Shown: positions 22,309 to 31,942, counted from the first letter of the stretch. The stretch: 32,091 nucleotides of DNA from Erysipelotrichaceae bacterium (GCA_017550145.1 JAFZQG010000029.1:1-32091); one strand, 5' to 3'. Notes: a model not told the origin generated them from the letters alone. Program-made: numbers and translations.

Positions 22309-23895
22309 TTATTCAACACCAGTATTAGGGAATCTTGATGTAGTATCGGAAAAAGAGCTGCTATTAGTATCGTTGCTGGTTTTTTCAGCTATTGTGAAAC
22401 TTGCATCAGCTGTCATGTATTTTTCATCGACCTCAGGTACTCGTAGCACTGCGGTAAGAGTATGATTTCCAACAGACATTTTTTCCAGGTATTTAGGTTC
22501 AAGATCTATAATAACGGAGCCACTGTCACATGAAAAGATTTCTGGATGTTCATCTTTTCTTAAGATCGTATCATCGTTGTCTATTCTGATACCATAAAAC
22601 CAGTTAAATGTTAGGCTATCACCTACTGCACGTTTGAAGGTAAAACTTAACGGAGTGGTTGAGCCTTTAGTCCAAGTCTGATTATTTCCACTTACTACAT
22701 TGAATCCATCTTCTGCCGCTTCTACAGAGTAGTTAACTAGCATAATATCAGATGTTGCATAATTAACTTCTGCTTCTGTTGATATAATAACTTTTCCGTT
22801 TATAGTAAGCTTAACTGGATTCGCAAAAAAATAATTCTCATCAGCTGCTAGTATGATATGTATTAAATACGATTTGCCTTTCTCCATTATTATGAAGTTT
22901 GTTTCACCTTCGGTATTCCATTCTTTTATGTCTTTATACCAGAACGCACCGAAAATATCGACATCTTGATAAGGAACTTTAATGCTGTAATTTTCGCCAG
23001 ATGAGTAAACAACCGGTCTAGGTGATTGATTAAAATAACTATTTACTAAATCGTTTGCACTAGCCGGTGCGGGCTTTGTTACCTTAGTTCCGGCTTCGGG
23101 GATATCGATTGTTAATTTGACTTCGTTAATAGACTTATCATTCCAGAGAAAATAAAGTGTAGCTCCATTGCTTCCAATTTCGGTCTTGTTTTCCATATAA
23201 TCACTTATCTCTTTTGCCGCATCTGAATAACTTTCATATCCGCTAAGAGGTTTAGTGCCAAAACACAAAAACAGTTCATTATTATCGATAGGATTTAACT
23301 GATCTATTAAACCATATAATGTTGTTGCTAATTCAGTTACCACATCTTCATATGTTGCGCTTGAAGGATAAGAAAGGGTGATTTTTGTTCCGTTTATAGA
23401 TACAGCTTTTTCTCCGTATTGTGTTTTAAGGTTGTTGGCTAGAGTGCTATGACCTTCTCCTACTTCTAAAACTACAGTTGTTGAATACACAAGCTCAAAA
23501 GCAAACGGACTCTCTTTACTGCCGTTTCCTCTGACACATTTAAAGCCGATGACATTCTCGTTTCCTGTTGCCCAATATCCAAGAAACAGTTCTTCGGCCT
23601 CTACTTCCGTATCTTCAAAAATCTCAAATTTCCACTGTCCGCATGCTTCGGAATATGAAGGAACTGGAACAGTATAATCTCTGGCTTTTATTTCAGCATC
23701 AGAGCCGTCAGAATCATCCCAGATAATCCAGAAATTGTTTTCTGGACTTTTAATCACATCGCCAACCAAATAAATGCCATATAATTCCAATTCCTTCGTA
23801 TCTGCTGCTTCAATGGTCTTGCTAAAACCCGGTAAAGTAATGATCATCAATGCTGCAAGCAACAGATTTAGAATTCTTTTTATGTTGTGTTTCAT
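22309..23895 (-). CDS. Secreted protein ending in a bare FPNTG sorting-type motif
   Basis: This 528-residue protein has a signal peptide (LLLAALMIITLPGFSKTIEA, cut before ADTKE). The mature part is beta-rich, with Ig-like or MucBP-type strands and no enzyme motif. It includes VEVGEGHSTLANNL, DIFGAFWYKDIKEWN and VVSGNNQTWTKGSTTPLSFT, the latter part resembling an Ig-like module. A Ser/Thr/Asn-rich linker ends in SRFPNTGVE and the protein stops. That is the start of an LPXTG-type signal without the hydrophobic helix and basic tail, so sortase anchoring would not be expected. It is monocistronic with its own promoter and terminator. The function is unknown; an adhesin-like surface or released protein is likely. 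Confidence 0.7.
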   Translation of the reverse strand: MKHNIKRILNLLLAALMIITLPGFSKTIEAADTKELELYGIYLVGDVIKSPENNFWIIWDDSDGSDAEIKARDYTVPVPSYSEACGQWKFEIFEDTEVEAEELFLGYWATGNENVIGFKCVRGNGSKESPFAFELVYSTTVVLEVGEGHSTLANNLKTQYGEKAVSINGTKITLSYPSSATYEDVVTELATTLYGLIDQLNPIDNNELFLCFGTKPLSGYESYSDAAKEISDYMENKTEIGSNGATLYFLWNDKSINEVKLTIDIPEAGTKVTKPAPASANDLVNSYFNQSPRPVVYSSGENYSIKVPYQDVDIFGAFWYKDIKEWNTEGETNFIIMEKGKSYLIHIILAADENYFFANPVKLTINGKVIISTEAEVNYATSDIMLVNYSVEAAEDGFNVVSGNNQTWTKGSTTPLSFTFKRAVGDSLTFNWFYGIRIDNDDTILRKDEHPEIFSCDSGSVIIDLEPKYLEKMSVGNHTLTAVLRVPEVDEKYMTADASFTIAEKTSNDTNSSSFSDTTSRFPNTGVE

Positions 23896-23953
23896 ATATG
23901 TTTAGCCCTTTTGTTCTTTATTCCCCAAAAAATGTTAACTTCTCTTACAATAA

Positions 23954-23983
23954 ATTATATATTTTGTATCGTTTCCTTAACAA
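23954..23983 (-). promoter_or_regulatory. Promoter of the FPNTG protein gene
   Basis: On the minus strand TTGTTA (23978-23983), an 18-base spacer and TATAAT (23954-23959). The spacer length of 18 matches the promoters of the two GG-leader genes. Confidence 0.6.
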
Positions 23984-24480
23984 GGAGCAAACCATCCAAA
24001 TGATCTGTTTTTCCATCTAAAGAGTCCGTTTTTGTATGTGAATTATGTTTGTTGGCTTGCAAATGACTCAATAGAATCATTTGTTGAAGGATTTTGTCTC
24101 TAAAATGAATAACATCAAACTCTAAAGATGCATCAATATGATGTGTTATATTGGCGCATAAAAATCATATAAATAGAGTTGTATTACGCATTATTTGATG
24201 TATTATATTAGATATTGTTTTTCTATCCTATCGTGTGAGAATTGTATTTCAGTATTACATCTCAGATTATTGCAAATTCTTATATAAGCGGGTACTCAAA
24301 AGACACTCACCACCCTATTTAAGATGATGAGTACTTTTTTCTGAAATAGATGAATTTTTAGACAGTTTTACATATGCTTTTATCGATATAAATATCTTTT
24401 ATCATCAGACAAAAAAACTGGTGATCATAACCTGTAGAATTGTCATCTTAATAGAATAATAAGCAATGCTGATATAATGT
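23984..24480. other. Gene-free AT-rich region with a repeat-family hairpin
   Basis: No convincing gene is seen in this stretch. At 24292-24334 GTACTCA and TGAGTAC flank a sequence whose core (CACTCACCACC, TATTT, AGATG) is shared with the hairpin at 951-1001, and six T's follow on the plus strand. The RNA repeat itself is absent here. A -10-like TATAAT near 24473 may serve the permease gene, but its -35 box is weak. Confidence 0.5.
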
Positions 24481-24519
24481 AATAAATAATCCGACAGTAA
24501 GCATGAGGAGGATGGCAAA

Positions 24520-25647
24520 ATGAAATTATTCAGTAAATTCTATGACAGTAAGTATTCGAAGATATCGCTGTATGTGATCAAGACGCTGCTAATGACGTTC
24601 TTTTTCGGACTGATCATCTATCAGCTTTCGATCAAAAGTTACTCAGCCTTTACCTTTATCGGTTCATTTCTGACACCTTTGATCCTTGGTATCGCGATAG
24701 CTTATCTGTTAACACCGTTAGTAGAAACGTTTGAAAGAAAACTGTTCGCTAATGTCAACGAGAATAAAAGAAGGCCGCTGGCAGTAGGACTCACTTACGT
24801 CATAATCGTAACCGTCATTCTGCTTGTCCTGTCGATCCTAGTCTTAACTGTAACCAGCAGCGTATCTAACATCGATTTCAATAATCTTCTGGCTTATCTT
24901 GAATCAATACAGACTGATTTTGCGAAATTCTGGGCTGTCGTCGAAAGTAAACTCGCTGATTACAATATCTCCTTAGGCAGTATCGGTTCCAAGATCTCCA
25001 AGATCTTCAACAACATCAGTTCCGGAGCTTCAACACTGCTGTTTGCCAACATCTTTGCGATCTATTTCCTGCTGGATTTCAAGATCAGAGAATACTGGTC
25101 AGATATTTTAGGATTGTTCGTTAAGGAAAGCACAAGAAAGAAACTGGCTGAACTGGCTCAAGATGCCGATAAAGTCTTCTCCGGCTATATCCGCGGTCAG
25201 TCAATTGATGCTCTTCTGGTTGGAGTCATGGTAGCCATATCCTTGCTGATAATCCGTGTTCCTTATGCTGTCGTTATCGGTCTGTTAACCGGTTTTGGCA
25301 ATCTGATCCCTTATGTCGGACCAGTAATCGGTTTCGGTTCACTGGTGATCATCTGTCTCTCTGAAGGATCACTTATGCATCTTGTGTTAGGCGGTATCGT
25401 CTTGGCTCTGGTCATGGCAATCGATGGTAATATCATCAATCCTAAATTGCTTTCAAACAACGTCGAGATCCATCCGGTTCTGGTCGTTGTTGCATTACTG
25501 GCCGGAGGCAATATCGGCGGTCTCGTCGGCATGCTGGTAGCTGTACCGTGTGCGGCATTACTGAAACTGCAGTTTGATAAATATATCGCCAGAAAGAAAG
25601 AAAAAGTCGCAAAAGAAGAAAAGAAAAAGAAGAAAGATCAGAAATGA
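24520..25647 (+). CDS. AI-2E family (UPF0118/PerM-like) transporter
   Basis: This 375-residue membrane protein has eight hydrophobic segments in the family pattern. A double N-terminal pair includes LGIAIAYLLTPLVETFERKL, and then a soluble stretch (about 120-175). The signature region is GYIRGQSIDALLVGVMVAIS, GLLTGFGNLIPYVGPVIGFG and DGNIINPKLLSNNVEIHPV, and the last helices end LVGMLVAVPCAALLK. The C-terminal tail is very rich in Lys. Members export autoinducer-2 or act as Na+/H+ antiporters or general permeases, so the substrate is open. GAGGAGGA precedes the ATG. The terminator at 25672-25694 is shared with lysA. Confidence 0.9.
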   Translation: MKLFSKFYDSKYSKISLYVIKTLLMTFFFGLIIYQLSIKSYSAFTFIGSFLTPLILGIAIAYLLTPLVETFERKLFANVNENKRRPLAVGLTYVIIVTVILLVLSILVLTVTSSVSNIDFNNLLAYLESIQTDFAKFWAVVESKLADYNISLGSIGSKISKIFNNISSGASTLLFANIFAIYFLLDFKIREYWSDILGLFVKESTRKKLAELAQDADKVFSGYIRGQSIDALLVGVMVAISLLIIRVPYAVVIGLLTGFGNLIPYVGPVIGFGSLVIICLSEGSLMHLVLGGIVLALVMAIDGNIINPKLLSNNVEIHPVLVVVALLAGGNIGGLVGMLVAVPCAALLKLQFDKYIARKKEKVAKEEKKKKKDQK

Positions 25648-25671
25648 TCATGACTCAGTTCATTAACGATA

Positions 25672-25694
25672 AAGACCCGCTTATTGCGGGTCTT
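25672..25694. terminator. Bidirectional terminator between permease and lysA operon
   Basis: AAGACCCGC (25672-25680) pairs with GCGGGTCTT (25686-25694) around TTATT, with T-rich flanks on both strands. Confidence 0.8.
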
Positions 25695-25736
25695 ATTTAT
25701 AAAAGAATAAATCAATTTACTATCTTCTCTGTCAAT

Positions 25737-26990
25737 TCAATCCTCAACAAGATTAGAGAATATATACTCATAAGTTTCTCTCTTGCGGATCAGTTTCGCA
25801 GTTCCTTCTTTTGTGATCAGGACTTCGGCTGGTCGCGGTCTTGAATTATGGGAAGAGCTCATGGAGAAACCGTATGCGCCGGCATCAAGTACGCAGATCA
25901 GATCGCCACGTTTAATGACAGGCAGGTTTCTATCTTTACAAAGCAGATCACCGGATTCACAGATGTTTCCGGTCACATATACGTTTTCACGCTCTCCCTC
26001 AGTAACGGCCTTGCCATCTCTTAAGACTTCCAGATCATGCCAGGAGTCATATAGTGTCGGTCTTGCCAGAACATTCATACCGATATCAGTACCAATATAT
26101 TTGTTTCCGTAATTCTGTTTTACTGCATGCACACGTCCTAATATTACACCGCCTTCTGCCACACAGTATCTTCCCGGTTCACTTTTAAACAGAGGAATGT
26201 TATCTGGATGCTTCTCTACGTAAGCATCCAGAAGTGCCGTAAAGCGTTTTGAGAAATCTTCCATATCGAATTCCGCTTCATCTTCAAGTTTGTGATAAGG
26301 TATGCCATATCCGCCGCCGAAATCGATATATTCCAGTTCATCAAATTTCTCGGCAATACGAAGGAAGTTTTCTACGGCCTCAAGGAACGGCTGAGGATCC
26401 AGATACTGACTACCGACATGCTGGTTGATCTCGACAATGTGAAGATCATATTCCCTTGCGATCTCAAAAATCGCATCTACGTCATGTTCCTCAATTCCAA
26501 ACTTGGTCTTCTTTCCGGCTGTAATCACCTTTTCATGATGGCCTGCGCCGATGCCCGGATTGATGCGGACAGAACACTTGCCGCCCGGATTAAGACTGCC
26601 GAAAAGTTCGAGCTGTTCCAGACTGTCAAGGCTTGTCATGATGTTATGATTGATGGCAAACTGCAGTTCTTCTTGCGCTACATTGTTGGGCACGAAGAAA
26701 ATACGGTCTGCCGGAAAACCTGCTTTCAGTAACAATATCATCTCACCGATACTCATCGCATCGGCATTCAGGCCCTCTTCAAGAGCCATCTTCAGAATGC
26801 TTAAGTTACTGTTTGCTTTCATGGAGTAGTTTGCACGGTAAGGATATTTATTTATTACACCCGCAACCTTCTTCATGTGCTGTCTAATATTATCTTCGTT
26901 ATAAACGTAAAGAGGAGTTCCGTATTTTTCAGCAAGTTCTTCAGGATTTTCTTTACCGAAAAAACCGCTTTCCTCCACATATGATTTCAT
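25737..26990 (-). CDS. lysA: Diaminopimelate decarboxylase
   Basis: This 417-residue fold-type III PLP enzyme has NYSMKANSN with the PLP-binding Lys58, LNADAMSIGEM, INPGIGAGHHEKVITAGKKT, DFGGGYGIPYH (phosphate loop), FKSEPGRYCVAEGG and LDAGAYGFSMSSSHNSRPRP (active site of the partner subunit). The expected CESGD motif is present (GNICESGDLLC). It converts meso-diaminopimelate to L-lysine, the last step of lysine synthesis, in the cytosol. It is the last gene of a five-gene operon and starts 18 bases after the HExxH protein gene with its own AGAGG site. No lysine riboswitch is visible upstream, which is unusual for Bacillota lysine genes. Confidence 0.95.
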   Translation of the reverse strand: MKSYVEESGFFGKENPEELAEKYGTPLYVYNEDNIRQHMKKVAGVINKYPYRANYSMKANSNLSILKMALEEGLNADAMSIGEMILLLKAGFPADRIFFVPNNVAQEELQFAINHNIMTSLDSLEQLELFGSLNPGGKCSVRINPGIGAGHHEKVITAGKKTKFGIEEHDVDAIFEIAREYDLHIVEINQHVGSQYLDPQPFLEAVENFLRIAEKFDELEYIDFGGGYGIPYHKLEDEAEFDMEDFSKRFTALLDAYVEKHPDNIPLFKSEPGRYCVAEGGVILGRVHAVKQNYGNKYIGTDIGMNVLARPTLYDSWHDLEVLRDGKAVTEGERENVYVTGNICESGDLLCKDRNLPVIKRGDLICVLDAGAYGFSMSSSHNSRPRPAEVLITKEGTAKLIRKRETYEYIFSNLVED

Positions 26991-27008
26991 TTTTAACCTG
27001 CCTCTGTA

Positions 27009-30000
27009 TTATTTCAATAATTGGATCTTCTGAGAGAATTCACGTTCGTTCGTACTGATACGTTCACCGTTTTCTTCATCCCAGTAAGTATCCTTATATG
27101 AGTATTTACCGTATAGATTTATATCGACTGAAGAGATATCGCCGTTCTTGAAATGCAGATCGATCGAGCTGTCACTGCCTATACTGGTATAAGTCACATC
27201 ATGTGTGGTCTTATAGTCGATATATACATATTTCGTCTCACCGCTTGCATAAGTCGTTTCTCGCTCTGTTCCTGACTCGATAGCCGCAGCTCTGATTGTA
27301 GAAGGAATGACCTGAGTGATCTTGTAGTAAATGAAATCATCGCCATAGTCTCCGGAATACTCACCGATTAAGGTAACGGAATCTCTTATGCACTGTAAGC
27401 CGCTCTTGATATTGCTGTCTTGCTCATCATAGCCGGAGGCTGACCAGTCTAATGCTCCCAAAGTTACCTGAACCTGTTTTCCATTGATTTTTACTTCATT
27501 GTTTTTCGGCCATGCACCGACTGTGTAGTTCGATTTACCGGCTATGCTATCAATGACGTCACCATCAAATTCAGACAGTCTGTCCTTATACAGATACAGA
27601 TTGGAATATACTTTTTCATTTTTGTTTTCTTTACCCAGTGTTATCGTTACCGGATCGGATTCCACACCCAGATACTTTTTACCATCGTTATCAGCGACAT
27701 ATTCACAGATAGTCACTGTTACTTCCAGCTGTTCATTTAAGTCTTTACCCTTATATAAGTCAGACTTTGCATAACTAACAGCCTGTTCAAATTTATCTTT
27801 TGTTATTGTATCTTCGACAAGTACTTTGCTTCCTTCACAGATCTTCAGGACATATCCTTCGATCACGCCGGCTTTGGCTGCTCCATCTGTTTTCGGCAGC
27901 TGGACAGAGAGCGTTTCTTCCTGTTCGGAGAGCGTCACTGACGGTGTCTTCTGGAAGATCCACATGGTGTAGCCGACATCCATGTTTTCACCGCTGTCGA
28001 TTTGTCCGTAGATCTCTCCTATAATCAGGAAAGATATATCATCAAAATATGCACCGTTCTTGATATTCACATAACCGTTGGTCAACGGAACCAGATTGAT
28101 GGACGGATGGTTTTTCCTGAAATCATCATCAAAAAGTAAGAAACCCTTCACAGCACCTAGATCACCCTTCTGGAATCCGCGCAGTGACAATAAGTAGCTG
28201 CCATCCTTTTCCAGAGGTATATGATAGGATTCGCCTTTCTTAACCTTTATCCAGTTTTTCGGAAAGTATGATCCTTCATTGAAACACTGTGTACTTATTT
28301 CGGTGATCCTGCCTCTGCAGGAGATCAGCCACTTACGGAAATACAGATCAAATTCATCTTCTTTAAGAATTCCGAAAGCTTTCATCAGCGGTTCGGAAAC
28401 ACCGGCCTGTGAAATATAGCTGCGGGCTTTCATCAGCTGATGTGGGGAAACATAATGGTCTTTATACTGTTCCTGCAGATACATGACAAAATCACCAAGT
28501 TGATAGCCTTCCTTCATCTTGAGTGTTTTTTTATCAGCTGTACCATCGCTGCTTGGTTCTTTGTCGATAGGCAATCTGAGTGTATCCCATCCGAGTTTAT
28601 CGGTTAGAGGAGGTTCGGAAGTCATTATGCCCTGGTTCATATAATGCTGTCTGGCATCCCGTTCCAGAACCATCGTGACCATTTCATCATAACGCTGATC
28701 ATCAGTAAGCAGTCCGGCAACCGGAGGTGATAATCTGTATCTTTCCTGACAGACATGAAAAGTTTCATGCGTAATTGTCAGCAGGAAATTATCCCTGTCT
28801 TCTCTTAAGCCCTTTACCGGCCACAGACTGACGATCGTTGAAAAATTCAGCTTTTCGGCCAGACCTAATTTGTCTTTGTTTTCAGGCGCATTGGAATCGG
28901 TACGGGCTAAATAGATGACCTTTCCCGAAGGCATGCGTACATGCGCTTCCTTTGCCAGATACTGATAGGCAATATCGATGAGTTTCTTTGTTTCCGAAAT
29001 AGCCTCAGGAATCTTGATCTGTTCTTTCAGTGTTTTATATTCTTCGTTGCTTTCAAGCAGATATTTGTAGTAATCCATCATCTGCTTGTTTTTATCCAGT
29101 TTCTTCGTATATTCAAGAGTATCCCCGTATTCTTTTGCCTCTTTCGTGCACTGATCTTCAATCTCATGTATCCTGTCGATCTTGTCGGATACCGATGGGT
29201 CGATATCCTTTGTTATCCATTGCATTTCATATGAACCGTAAGGCGTCTGATACTTCTTGACTTCAACAAACCGCTTCAGATAATCTTTGCGGCTCCAGAA
29301 ATACTTGCTTTCATTGACGTAATCGAAAGCTTGGGCCCCTCTGTACACGATGACTACCCCACCGATCAGTAACAGTGTCGCGCTGTTCTGACGGCTCTGA
29401 TAAGTCAGCTTGTTGTCATTGATGCTGACGGCATATTCATAGAAACTGCCGTCATCGCCGACTCTGGCTACACTCAGACATGGATAATACGCAGGATCGA
29501 TATCCAGCTTTTCCAGATCGATTTCCACTTCAAAAACACCCGGAATGACCTCATCATCTGCCAAACCTGCATCAACTTCCCAAGCACAAACCGGAAGCAA
29601 CCATTCGTCTTCAAGTTCTTTCTCCAGCTGTGCATACTGATCAGGTAAATCATCCAATACTGTGAAACTGACAGTCGTATCTTTATTGAACGCATTCTCT
29701 TCGGCTCTGACAGTTATGCCATCCAATGGTGATACTTCAAACGGTTTGGAATTGCCGCTGTATTCGGGCAGTTCTTGATAATTATTTGTAGTATTGTTAG
29801 CTGTATTGCCTGAATTGCCACCTGTCGGTACATACCAGTTTTCACTAGGTTTTTTCTTTTTCAGAAAGAATCCCGGTTTAACAAAACCGGTAAAAGCGAT
29901 TACCGCTACCAGAATCAGAATCAGAAATTTCGTGAAACCGCCTTTTGAACTCTTATCCTTTTTCTTTTTGTCTTTTGCAGGATCGGAGATGCTAACTGTC

Positions 30001-30098
30001 GTTCCTTCCGGAACATCAAAAGTCAGACCGCCTTTGTCGTTCTGAGTTATCTTGATTTCATCTTTTTTGGTCTTTTCTGTTTTGGCTGCGCGTTTCAT
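27009..30098 (-). CDS. Membrane-anchored HExxH putative metallopeptidase with Fn3-like domain
   Basis: This 1029-residue protein has a charged cytosolic start of about 56 residues, one membrane helix (57-76, FLILILVAVIAFTGFVKPGF), a Ser/Asn/Thr/Gly-rich linker, and a large outer part. Near residue 444 is LLTITHETFHVCQERY, an HExxH zinc motif (His444, Glu445, His448). MVTMVLERDARQHYM follows and could supply the third Glu ligand, as in gluzincins. The C-terminal half has an Fn3-like segment (TPSVTLSEQEETLSVQLP to VESDPVTITLG) and further beta domains. TAGGAG precedes the ATG, 26 bases after the methyltransferase stop. A surface peptidase is likely, but the substrate is unknown. Confidence 0.7.
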   Translation of the reverse strand: MKRAAKTEKTKKDEIKITQNDKGGLTFDVPEGTTVSISDPAKDKKKKDKSSKGGFTKFLILILVAVIAFTGFVKPGFFLKKKKPSENWYVPTGGNSGNTANNTTNNYQELPEYSGNSKPFEVSPLDGITVRAEENAFNKDTTVSFTVLDDLPDQYAQLEKELEDEWLLPVCAWEVDAGLADDEVIPGVFEVEIDLEKLDIDPAYYPCLSVARVGDDGSFYEYAVSINDNKLTYQSRQNSATLLLIGGVVIVYRGAQAFDYVNESKYFWSRKDYLKRFVEVKKYQTPYGSYEMQWITKDIDPSVSDKIDRIHEIEDQCTKEAKEYGDTLEYTKKLDKNKQMMDYYKYLLESNEEYKTLKEQIKIPEAISETKKLIDIAYQYLAKEAHVRMPSGKVIYLARTDSNAPENKDKLGLAEKLNFSTIVSLWPVKGLREDRDNFLLTITHETFHVCQERYRLSPPVAGLLTDDQRYDEMVTMVLERDARQHYMNQGIMTSEPPLTDKLGWDTLRLPIDKEPSSDGTADKKTLKMKEGYQLGDFVMYLQEQYKDHYVSPHQLMKARSYISQAGVSEPLMKAFGILKEDEFDLYFRKWLISCRGRITEISTQCFNEGSYFPKNWIKVKKGESYHIPLEKDGSYLLSLRGFQKGDLGAVKGFLLFDDDFRKNHPSINLVPLTNGYVNIKNGAYFDDISFLIIGEIYGQIDSGENMDVGYTMWIFQKTPSVTLSEQEETLSVQLPKTDGAAKAGVIEGYVLKICEGSKVLVEDTITKDKFEQAVSYAKSDLYKGKDLNEQLEVTVTICEYVADNDGKKYLGVESDPVTITLGKENKNEKVYSNLYLYKDRLSEFDGDVIDSIAGKSNYTVGAWPKNNEVKINGKQVQVTLGALDWSASGYDEQDSNIKSGLQCIRDSVTLIGEYSGDYGDDFIYYKITQVIPSTIRAAAIESGTERETTYASGETKYVYIDYKTTHDVTYTSIGSDSSIDLHFKNGDISSVDINLYGKYSYKDTYWDEENGERISTNEREFSQKIQLLK

Positions 30099-30124
30099 AT
30101 TATTTTGTACTACTCCTATATATA

Positions 30125-30913
30125 TTAAAGATATCGGAAAATCTGCTTTCGGGCAATAAACATGCCGTAATCCTTAGGGACATGCAGAATGCCGTTATGC
30201 ATATTCTTGATTAACACATCTTTAAGGGTATCTCTATCGTAATCCTGAATATCGGAAAAAGACGGCAGAGAATAGATATAATCGACCAGATCATCTATAT
30301 CTGTTATTTCTAAAGCGTCTTCATACTGAAGTTTCTGAATATCTTTGAAATATCTAAGCAGTTTGCTTTCACCGTTCTGCAAGGTGAAATTGTAGTTGTA
30401 TACGCTGGAGATAGGAAAATCATCAAACATGAGTACGATGTGCTCCATCATACCGTTTTCCCCATATGTGGCACAATAGAATGTTCCATCATCCTTAAGG
30501 ACTCTTTTTACTTCTTCGAGTCCTTTGGAAAGATCCGAAACATGGTAGAGCATCATATTGGCAATAACAATATCAAATTCCTTATCAGGAAAAGGAATAT
30601 TCTCAATATCGATAACACAGTATTCTATTCCGCTATAATTCTTTAAATTATCTTCTGCACTTTTTAACATGCTCTCCGAAACATCCGAAAGTATAAGCCT
30701 GGAACAGCGATTAATAATCTCATCTTCCCCCAGCCACATTCTTCCGTTTCCGCATCCCAGTTCCAGAACAGACATTCCTTCCGAAATCTGATAATTGGAA
30801 AAGATCCAGTTACCGAAACCCTGTTTATTCACAGAATACTTATTATGAAAAGAAATACGAATATCCAGCTTATCAGCTGTACCGTACTGTTTTTTAATAG
30901 TTTCATTATTCAT
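30125..30913 (-). CDS. Class I SAM-dependent methyltransferase
   Basis: This 262-residue protein has motif I GMSVLELGCGNGRMWLG (SAM-binding Gly loop), motif II LILSDVSESMLKSAE, then GIEYCVIDIENIPFPDKEFD and VIANMMLYHVSDLSKGLEEV, the usual Methyltransf_11 order. The C-terminal ~100 residues have no known signature. Its start overlaps the end of the P-loop kinase gene by four bases (ATGA), indicating translational coupling. The substrate is unknown; the close link to a small kinase suggests paired action on a small molecule or a resistance-type role, which is inference only. Confidence 0.85.
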   Translation of the reverse strand: MNNETIKKQYGTADKLDIRISFHNKYSVNKQGFGNWIFSNYQISEGMSVLELGCGNGRMWLGEDEIINRCSRLILSDVSESMLKSAEDNLKNYSGIEYCVIDIENIPFPDKEFDIVIANMMLYHVSDLSKGLEEVKRVLKDDGTFYCATYGENGMMEHIVLMFDDFPISSVYNYNFTLQNGESKLLRYFKDIQKLQYEDALEITDIDDLVDYIYSLPSFSDIQDYDRDTLKDVLIKNMHNGILHVPKDYGMFIARKQIFRYL

Positions 30914-31548
30914 GATTTTTTTAAACCAAAAGCCTGTTCAACTAAAGCAAACGTTTCCTCGATGCTTCTGTTTTCATCTCTCAAGATTATGTTGAATCCT
31001 GAATTAAGAAAAGCCTCATACTTATCTCTGGAGTTGATCCTCATCAGCCCTTCACGGTAATTATTCAGAGCTTTTTCAGGATCTTCTTCTTCCATGATCA
31101 GCTGATACAAGAACTGTTTCTCTTTATCTTCTCTTTCAAAGAATCTGTTTACGGAAATCATCGGATCTGCCAGCATGATCAGTACATGATCCTTATCGCT
31201 TATTTTTCTTAATGTTTCAAGTGAGATATTGGTATCGACAAATATCGGTTTATCCTGTTTAGATAATCCTTCCAGTATCTGCAGTTCCAGGATCTCACAT
31301 TCCTTTGTGACATCATCTATCCATTTCTCATATTCTTCGGGACTGCGACGGATAAAATCATGCCAGTCTTCAAGATCTCTGGTATAACAAAGATTCGGAA
31401 ACTCCTTCTTGTCTAGTTGCGGTAACAATGCGTCGTGATAATTTTCACCGCATTCGACACCATCATATTTTTCTGCCAGCAATCTGACCATCGTGGATTT
31501 TCCGGCATATGCTGTACCGTTTATGAAGTATGTATTCTTAAATTGCAT
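30910..31548 (-). CDS. Small P-loop kinase-like NTPase
   Basis: This 212-residue protein has a Walker A loop NGTAYAGKST at residues 10-19. Asp in KPIFVDTNISLE may act as Walker B, and VLIMLADPMISVNRFFERED looks like the sugar/nucleoside-kinase lid with Arg. The fold is like shikimate, chloramphenicol or nucleoside kinases (AAA_33 type). It probably phosphorylates a small metabolite with ATP in the cytosol. AAAGGAAAG precedes the ATG, nine bases after the upstream gene. It overlaps the methyltransferase by four bases. The substrate is unknown. Confidence 0.75.
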   Translation of the reverse strand: MQFKNTYFINGTAYAGKSTMVRLLAEKYDGVECGENYHDALLPQLDKKEFPNLCYTRDLEDWHDFIRRSPEEYEKWIDDVTKECEILELQILEGLSKQDKPIFVDTNISLETLRKISDKDHVLIMLADPMISVNRFFEREDKEKQFLYQLIMEEEDPEKALNNYREGLMRINSRDKYEAFLNSGFNIILRDENRSIEETFALVEQAFGLKKS

Positions 31549-31557
31549 ATCTTTCCT

Positions 31558-31917
31558 TTAATTCTCATTCAGTATATATAAAACTGTCGGTTTTAACTCT
31601 TCATTAAAAACGTCAATATTCTTTTCAATTATCTCATATGGCCCTTCAGTATATGCTTCTAACAGGTAGAGAGCTTCTTCGACAATACCTGAATCTTTAT
31701 CGGTTACGGCAACTTTCTGTAACAGTTCTTTCAGAGGTTCTCCTATAACAGAGAGATCCTTCTGGTAGTAGGGATCCATATACCAGTCAAGATAAAAGAG
31801 CAGTCTTTCTTTGGCATGGATATCTTTACCCGTTAAGACCGCTTCAATAGCATCTATTCCGGATTCAACTGTCTTAAATTCTTCTTTTCCGTAATTGACA
31901 TCAAATTCTTTGCTCAT
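31558..31917 (-). CDS. Small helical protein of unknown function, first gene of the lysA operon
   Basis: This 119-residue acidic protein is predicted mostly helical (GIDAIEAVLTGKDIHAKERL, LFYLDWYMDPYYQKDLSVIG, SGIVEEALYLLEAYTEGPYE), in the manner of a short HEAT-like array. No catalytic motif is seen. It resembles small immunity-like or HEAT-type proteins of Bacillota in composition, and the gene at the left edge of the window is of similar type. It is preceded closely by the promoter at 31943-31951 and by the 3' end of a group II intron. The ribosome binding site is weak. I do not recognise the family. Confidence 0.6.
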   Translation of the reverse strand: MSKEFDVNYGKEEFKTVESGIDAIEAVLTGKDIHAKERLLFYLDWYMDPYYQKDLSVIGEPLKELLQKVAVTDKDSGIVEEALYLLEAYTEGPYEIIEKNIDVFNEELKPTVLYILNEN

Positions 31918-31942
31918 ATCAGCTGGTTATTTCGCTAATTAA

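Noticed and set aside
23984..24290. Possible IS fragment in the AT-rich gap
   Set aside because: Some repeated short words (ATCTGTTTTTCCATCTAAAG, GTCCGTTTTT) hint at transposon ends, but no terminal inverted repeat or transposase piece can be shown.
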